A stretch of DNA of 64,000 bases from contig NZ_CP029797.1 of the NCBI RefSeq assembly GCF_003268595.1, forward strand, positions 579,501 to 643,500. The letters are read 5' to 3'. A program made the translations under genes and the position numbers. Source of the DNA: Paraliobacillus zengyii. GTDB lineage: Bacteria; Bacillota; Bacilli; Bacillales; Amphibacillaceae. Below, in pieces: positions 59,913 through 64,000 of this stretch. Below the pieces are notes generated by a model. The model did no database searches, had not been told where the DNA came from, and worked only from the letters and a program-made list of their open reading frames with translations. Within the stretch, counting starts at the first letter, position 1. The number at the start of each line of letters is the position of its first letter.

Positions 59913-61013
59913 TCAACCAAATACCTTGTCAACTGTTGCTAAAGCTGAACCGATAACTTGATGCATATCGTAATATTTATATGTTGCTAATCTACCTCCG
60001 AATATTACGTTTTTTTCATTAACAGTTAACTGCTTGTACTTTTTATAAATTTCATTATTTTTATCATCATTAATTGGGTAATATGGTTCATCCCCGACCT
60101 TCCATTCCTTAGGATATTCTTTTGTGATTACTGTTTTATCCTGTGTACCAAATTCAAAGTGTTTATGCTCAATAATCCGTGTATAAGGTGTCTCTTTATC
60201 TGTATAGTTGACAACAGCGTTACCTTGATAATTATCTGTGTCTTCCAAAATACTCGTTTCAAATTGTAAACTTCGATATTCTAACACACCATATTTATAA
60301 TCATAATATTGATCGATCATACCTGTATAGACTATTTTGTCAGCTAAACTTTCTAATTCTTCTCGTTCTTTAAAAAAGTCAATCTTTAATCTTACATCAA
60401 TTCCTTCTAACATTTTTTCAATAATACCAGTATAACCACCAATCGGAATTCCCTGATAGCGATCATTAAAATAATTATTGTCATATGTAAAACGAACTGG
60501 TAAGCGTTTGATAATAAAGGCTGGTAACTCTTTTGCTGACCTTCCCCATTGCTTCTCCGTGTAGCCTTTTATTAGCTTTTCATAAATATCTGTACCTACT
60601 AATGAAATAGCCTGCTCTTCTAAATTTTTTGGTTCGGTTGCACTAGTATTGACTTTTTGCTGTTCAATTTTTTCTTTGGCTTCCTCTGGGTTAACAACTC
60701 CCCATAACTTATTAAATGTGTTCATATTAAAAGGCAGGTTATATAGTTCTCCCCGATAGTTTGCAAGTGGTGAATTAGTATAGCGATTAAACGCAGCAAA
60801 CTCATTTACATATTCCCATATTTTTTTGTTATTTGTGTGAAAAATGTGCGCACCATACTTGTGAACATTGATCCCTTCTAGTTGTTCTGTATAGACATTA
60901 CCACCAATATGATTTCGTTTATCAATAACTAGACACTTCTTACCTCTTTTTTTTGCTTCATAAGCAAATACTGAGCCAAATAAACCGGCACCAACAATTA
61001 AATAATCATACAT
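59913..61013 (-). CDS. glf: UDP-galactopyranose mutase
   Basis: A 366-aa flavoenzyme that interconverts UDP-galactopyranose and UDP-galactofuranose. The FAD motif YLIVGAGLFGSVFAYE opens the protein, followed by KRNHIGGNVYTE, KYGAHIFHT, NLPFNMNTF and, at the end, GGRLATYKYYDMHQVIG with the residues that bind substrate and flavin. AAGGAGATTTAAC precedes the ATG. Its presence implies galactofuranose in a surface polysaccharide; no glycosyltransferases or other sugar-nucleotide genes accompany it. It is divergent from a LysR gene. Confidence 0.94.
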   Translation of the reverse strand: MYDYLIVGAGLFGSVFAYEAKKRGKKCLVIDKRNHIGGNVYTEQLEGINVHKYGAHIFHTNNKKIWEYVNEFAAFNRYTNSPLANYRGELYNLPFNMNTFNKLWGVVNPEEAKEKIEQQKVNTSATEPKNLEEQAISLVGTDIYEKLIKGYTEKQWGRSAKELPAFIIKRLPVRFTYDNNYFNDRYQGIPIGGYTGIIEKMLEGIDVRLKIDFFKEREELESLADKIVYTGMIDQYYDYKYGVLEYRSLQFETSILEDTDNYQGNAVVNYTDKETPYTRIIEHKHFEFGTQDKTVITKEYPKEWKVGDEPYYPINDDKNNEIYKKYKQLTVNEKNVIFGGRLATYKYYDMHQVIGSALATVDKVFG

Positions 61014-61230
61014 GTTAAATCTCCTTAAAGTTACATATAGTGAACTATTACCTTTTAATTCGTCAAAGATAGAGTATGGATTGAATTATATCAAAGTACT
61101 ATCAATTAATAAAGAACATCAATTACGCTAGTATAAAGGGAGATTCTGATAGTATTGTAGATTGCAAAAATTATAATCTGAGTGCTATACTAGGTTTAAA
61201 GTGTGGAGAGACTGATTAAAAGGTGAAAAT

Positions 61231-62112
61231 ATGAATATAGAATCATTACAACATTTCAATAAAGTTTATCAAATGAATAGTATAAATTCCGCAGCAAAGG
61301 AACTATTTATTACACCACAGGGATTAAGTAAGACGATCAAACAATTAGAGTTAGAATTTGAGACGGATTTATTTGACAGAAAGCCTCGCGGAATGGAACC
61401 AACGGAAGCTGGTGAATTATTATATGCTAGATCTCAACATATTGTGTATCTTATGGAAGATTTAAAAAAAGAGATTAGCATTATTAGTGGACGAAAAGGG
61501 ACATTAAATGTGGTGGTAACATACTCTTCAACAGCAGTTATACCTGTTGAATTTTTATATGGATTTTCAACAAACTATCCAGATATCCAAATTAAAATTA
61601 GTGAGCTGCCCGATGAATCTAATCTAGATCTGTTGTTTCAAGAAGAAGTTGATGTCGGACTAGTTACTGACTATGAAGATATTGAAAACTGTGAACATGA
61701 ATTAGTATCTGAAGGAGAAGCAGTTGTTGTTGTTTCTAAAGACCACTGGTTAGCAAATAAGGATGAAGTAATGGTCGAGGATCTAAAAGAAGAGCCATTG
61801 GTAATAAAGTCTGTCCGAAAAGGGAAAGAGCACAATTTTGTTGATAAGTGTTTGGAAAAAGGCTTCACACCAAATGTTGTCCATGAATTTGGTAATATTC
61901 TAACGGCACATAGATTGTGTGAGTTGAATGGATATGTAGTTGTTTCAGTAGATTATGTTGAAAATTCAATTGAGAAACAAAATTTAAAAGTTATAAAGTT
62001 AAAAGAAAAAATCCCACAGAATATATATTTAGTTTCAAGAAAAAGAGGTATCCAATCTAAGGCAATTATGCTGTTTAAGAGTTATATTAAAGACCTAAAA
62101 GAAAAAAGTTAG
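61231..62112 (+). CDS. LysR-family transcriptional regulator
   Basis: A 293-aa regulator. The helix-turn-helix reads ESLQHFNKVYQMNSINSAAK and TPQGLSKTIKQLELEFETDL in residues 3-60, followed by the effector-binding domain with VVVTYSSTAVIPVEFL. AAAAGGTG lies upstream of ATG. It is divergent from glf across 217 bp, and either glf or the GH3 gene downstream could be its target. It ends at its own terminator. Confidence 0.9.
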   Translation: MNIESLQHFNKVYQMNSINSAAKELFITPQGLSKTIKQLELEFETDLFDRKPRGMEPTEAGELLYARSQHIVYLMEDLKKEISIISGRKGTLNVVVTYSSTAVIPVEFLYGFSTNYPDIQIKISELPDESNLDLLFQEEVDVGLVTDYEDIENCEHELVSEGEAVVVVSKDHWLANKDEVMVEDLKEEPLVIKSVRKGKEHNFVDKCLEKGFTPNVVHEFGNILTAHRLCELNGYVVVSVDYVENSIEKQNLKVIKLKEKIPQNIYLVSRKRGIQSKAIMLFKSYIKDLKEKS

Positions 62113-62153
62113 TCGATTTTATGTGCTGAATAGCCCGTAAAATCGACTTTTTT
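62111..62153 (+). terminator. Terminator of the LysR gene
   Basis: AGTCGATTTTA pairs perfectly with TAAAATCGACT across 16 nt, followed by five T residues; the stem begins in the stop codon. Confidence 0.85.
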
Positions 62154-62162
62154 CGTTATAAC

Positions 62163-62196
62163 AAACCAAAAGTTACTCCCCCCTAACTTTTGGTTT
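62163..62196. promoter_or_regulatory. Inverted repeat upstream of the permuted GH3 gene
   Basis: AAACCAAAAGTT, a 10-bp C-rich spacer, then AACTTTTGGTTT: a perfect 12-bp inverted repeat. The right half with the preceding CCCCC resembles the elements at 46477 and 58157. There is no T run beyond it, so an operator is more likely than a terminator. Confidence 0.5.
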
Positions 62197-62238
62197 ATAG
62201 TCCAATCGTAAAATTTCCGTTAAACTTAGAATATGTTA

Positions 62239-62252
62239 GTAAAACGCTTTCA
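62239..62252 (+). promoter_or_regulatory. Possible cre site upstream of the permuted GH3 gene
   Basis: GTAAAACGCTTTCA matches TGWAANCGNTNWCA at 12 of 14 positions, including the central CG and the whole right half. It is about 80-90 bp before the start codon. Confidence 0.5.
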
Positions 62253-62330
62253 AATAAATTGATAGCGCTCTATATAATAGAGGAGGGTAAGTAGTTACTT
62301 AGATTTATAAATTAGGGGGTTAATACAGAC

Positions 62331-64000
62331 ATGGCAAAGAAGAAAATGGGTAAGAAAAAATTTCGCATTATTATGAGTTCTATTTTAAGTGTGCTACTGG
62401 TACTAGCTATTGGAGCAAACGTAGCTTTAGGCTATTATTCAGATGTTATTACATCGTATTTTTCAGAAATTGATATAACTAGTGATGAGGCGGTTACAGC
62501 TCGTGATCATTCAGTAGAAGTTGTTGAACAAATTACAGATGAAGGTATTGTCCTTTTGCAAAATGAAGAAAACGCTTTACCGTTTGCTGAAGGAACAAAA
62601 GTAAATGTTTTTGGTTGGAGCTTCACAAATCCAATTTATGGAGGAGCGGGCTCAGGTGGTACTGATGCATCGACAGCCATTACGCCTAAAGCAGGGTTTG
62701 AGGCTGCAGGAATTGAGATTAATGAGGAATTATATAATGCTTATACTGCCACTGACCTGGAAAGACCGATAATTGGTATAGAAGGTCAAGATTTTACTAT
62801 TCCAGAGCCTCAACCAGAAGGTTTCTATACAGAAGATTTAATGGCTCATGCGAAAGAATACTCGGATACAGCTGTTATCTTTATCGCCCGTTCGGGTGGG
62901 GAAGGTGCAGATCTTCCGAAAAGTTTATCTGGACCTGATACGTATGATCCAGAAGGCGGTCCACAGGGTCCTACTGGACAAACATTTGGTTTTGAAGATG
63001 ACCAAGACCCAAACAAACATTATCTAGAACTTACGAATAGAGAACTAGGAATGCTTGAAGCTGTAACAGCAGCTAATTTTAGTAACGTCATTGTCGTTGT
63101 AAACAGTGCAAACACTTTCGAACTTGATTGGGTTAATGATTACGATGAAATTAAAAGTGTTGTAAATATTGCGGGACCAGGACAAAGTGGATTTGGTTCA
63201 TTAGGTAAGGTTCTTGCCGGTGATTTAAATCCATCAGGTAAAACAGTAGATATTTATGCTTCTGATGTTCTTGACGCACCAGCAGTTAGTAATTTTGGTG
63301 ATTTTGATTATGTTGTTGAGAATGCGGATGAAACATATTCTACAGCTAGTGATTCTGAAGGTGTTCCATTGAAATATGTTGATTTGGCTGAAGGGATTTA
63401 TGTAGGTTATCGTTATTATGAAACCGCTGCCGACTTGGGAACAATCGACTATGATGAAGAAGTATTATATCCATTTGGGCATGGTTTAAGCTATACAGAT
63501 TATGAGCAAGAGGTCGTAACGGACAGTTTAACTTGGGATGAAACGGATATTTCCGTTGATGTAGAAGTAACGAATACAGGTTCAGTAGCAGGTAAAGAGG
63601 TAGTTCAACTTTATTACTCTGCACCGTATACTGGACAAATTGAAAAGTCATCAATTGAGCTTGCAGCATTTGCAAAAACAAACGTCATTGAACCTGGAGA
63701 ATCAGAGGTTGTAACAGTTTCTTTCGAAGTAGAAGATATGGCTGCATATGACTCTAATAAATTATTCAGTGCGGATGGTTCTTATGTACTTGAAGCAGGC
63801 GAATATAACCTTATGTTGATGAAAGACTCACACGAAAAAATTGCTGATGTGGGTTCAGAAACACTTTCAGAGATTGTATATGATTCTGGACGTTCTACAG
63901 ACGAACAAGTAGCAGTAAACCAGTTCGATGAAGAAGTTACTGGTGAAGGAAGTATTGAGACCTATCTTTCTCGAGCGGATGGCTTTGCGAATTTAGATGA
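62331..64000 (+). CDS. Membrane-anchored GH3 glycosidase with permuted domain order (5' part)
   Basis: An open frame from ATG 62331 (GGGGG upstream) to the edge, 556 residues so far. A basic start (AKKKMGKKKFR) and one hydrophobic segment (about 13-35) form a signal anchor. Then comes the GH3 C-terminal-type domain, not the catalytic barrel: DEGIVLLQNEENALPF, YGGAGSGGTDAS, FIARSGGEGADLP and the late VGYRYYET ... LYPFGHGLSYT, followed by a fibronectin-III-like domain ([16 protein letters not shown]). YLSRADGFANLD at the edge resembles the linker before a GH3 N-terminal domain. The order is thus C-Fn3-N, known from some clostridial GH3 enzymes. It would act outside the cell, unlike the other GH3 here. 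Confidence 0.88.
   Translation, partial: MAKKKMGKKKFRIIMSSILSVLLVLAIGANVALGYYSDVITSYFSEIDITSDEAVTARDHSVEVVEQITDEGIVLLQNEENALPFAEGTKVNVFGWSFTNPIYGGAGSGGTDASTAITPKAGFEAAGIEINEELYNAYTATDLERPIIGIEGQDFTIPEPQPEGFYTEDLMAHAKEYSDTAVIFIARSGGEGADLPKSLSGPDTYDPEGGPQGPTGQTFGFEDDQDPNKHYLELTNRELGMLEAVTAANFSNVIVVVNSANTFELDWVNDYDEIKSVVNIAGPGQSGFGSLGKVLAGDLNPSGKTVDIYASDVLDAPAVSNFGDFDYVVENADETYSTASDSEGVPLKYVDLAEGIYVGYRYYETAADLGTIDYDEEVLYPFGHGLSYTDYEQEVVTDSLTWDETDISVDVEVTNTGSVAGKEVVQLYYSAPYTGQIEKSSIELAAFAKTNVIEPGESEVVTVSFEVEDMAAYDSNKLFSADGSYVLEAGEYNLMLMKDSHEKIADVGSETLSEIVYDSGRSTDEQVAVNQFDEEVTGEGSIETYLSRADGFANLD

Noticed and set aside
63346..63681. 111-aa minus-strand open frame
   Set aside because: Antisense to the GH3 gene, with biased composition and no ribosome site.

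Overview
The window reads as a chromosome segment of a low-GC, spore-former-type member of the Bacillaceae. The evidence is AT-rich sequence, strong GGAGG-type ribosome binding sites, frequent TTG/GTG starts, and the gene order of the Bacillus subtilis pur-to-yerQ region. Its intergenic repeats resemble those I associate with Oceanobacillus, Gracilibacillus and relatives; the genus itself is inference. No tRNA, rRNA or CRISPR array was seen.

Region 1 (1-11.8 kb) is the purine operon purK(partial)-B-C-S-Q-L-F-M-N-H-D. It is tightly overlapped except for a 155-bp inverted-repeat element with a 5-bp target duplication between purF and purM. A terminator follows purD, then a 40-bp tandem repeat.

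Region 2 (12-20.9 kb) holds an ABC exporter pair, a small membrane protein, a chemoreceptor without an external sensor domain, a GH4 6-phospho-beta-glucosidase, and moaB, moaC and modAB. Two diverged copies of a 600-700 bp non-coding repeat (14.5-15.1 kb and 18.4-19.1 kb) bracket the chemoreceptor/GH4 block. Each can fold into long imperfect hairpins, and one has clear terminal inverted repeats.

Region 3 (21.7-36.5 kb) is housekeeping with B. subtilis-like synteny: yerB, yerC, an oxidoreductase, pcrB-pcrA-ligA-camS, gatCAB, dgkB and rlmCD.

Region 4 (36.5-46.3 kb) is accessory: a TraX-like membrane protein, clustered ends of decayed insertion sequences, a divergent MFS/LysR pair, and a run of small salvage or modification genes (SDR, HIT, GNAT, Nudix, deoxyribonucleotidase, histidine phosphatase, GNAT, LD-carboxypeptidase).

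Region 5 (46.4-64 kb) is a carbohydrate locus that looks built for sulfated oligosaccharides. It has an anaerobic-type sulfatase-maturating radical SAM enzyme, a cytoplasmic GH3, a GPH-family sugar transporter with a good cre box, a cytoplasmic CxPSR sulfatase, an AraC regulator, a GH43 enzyme and a membrane-anchored GH3 with permuted domain order that runs off the end. UDP-galactopyranose mutase and a LysR regulator lie inside it. The region is scarred by a truncated GH43 duplicate, a degenerate group II intron placed exactly behind a terminator, and the wreck of a formylglycine-generating enzyme (FGE) gene next to the sulfatase. The most interesting inference is that this locus once carried both the O2-dependent (FGE) and O2-independent (radical SAM) sulfatase activation systems and has lost the former.
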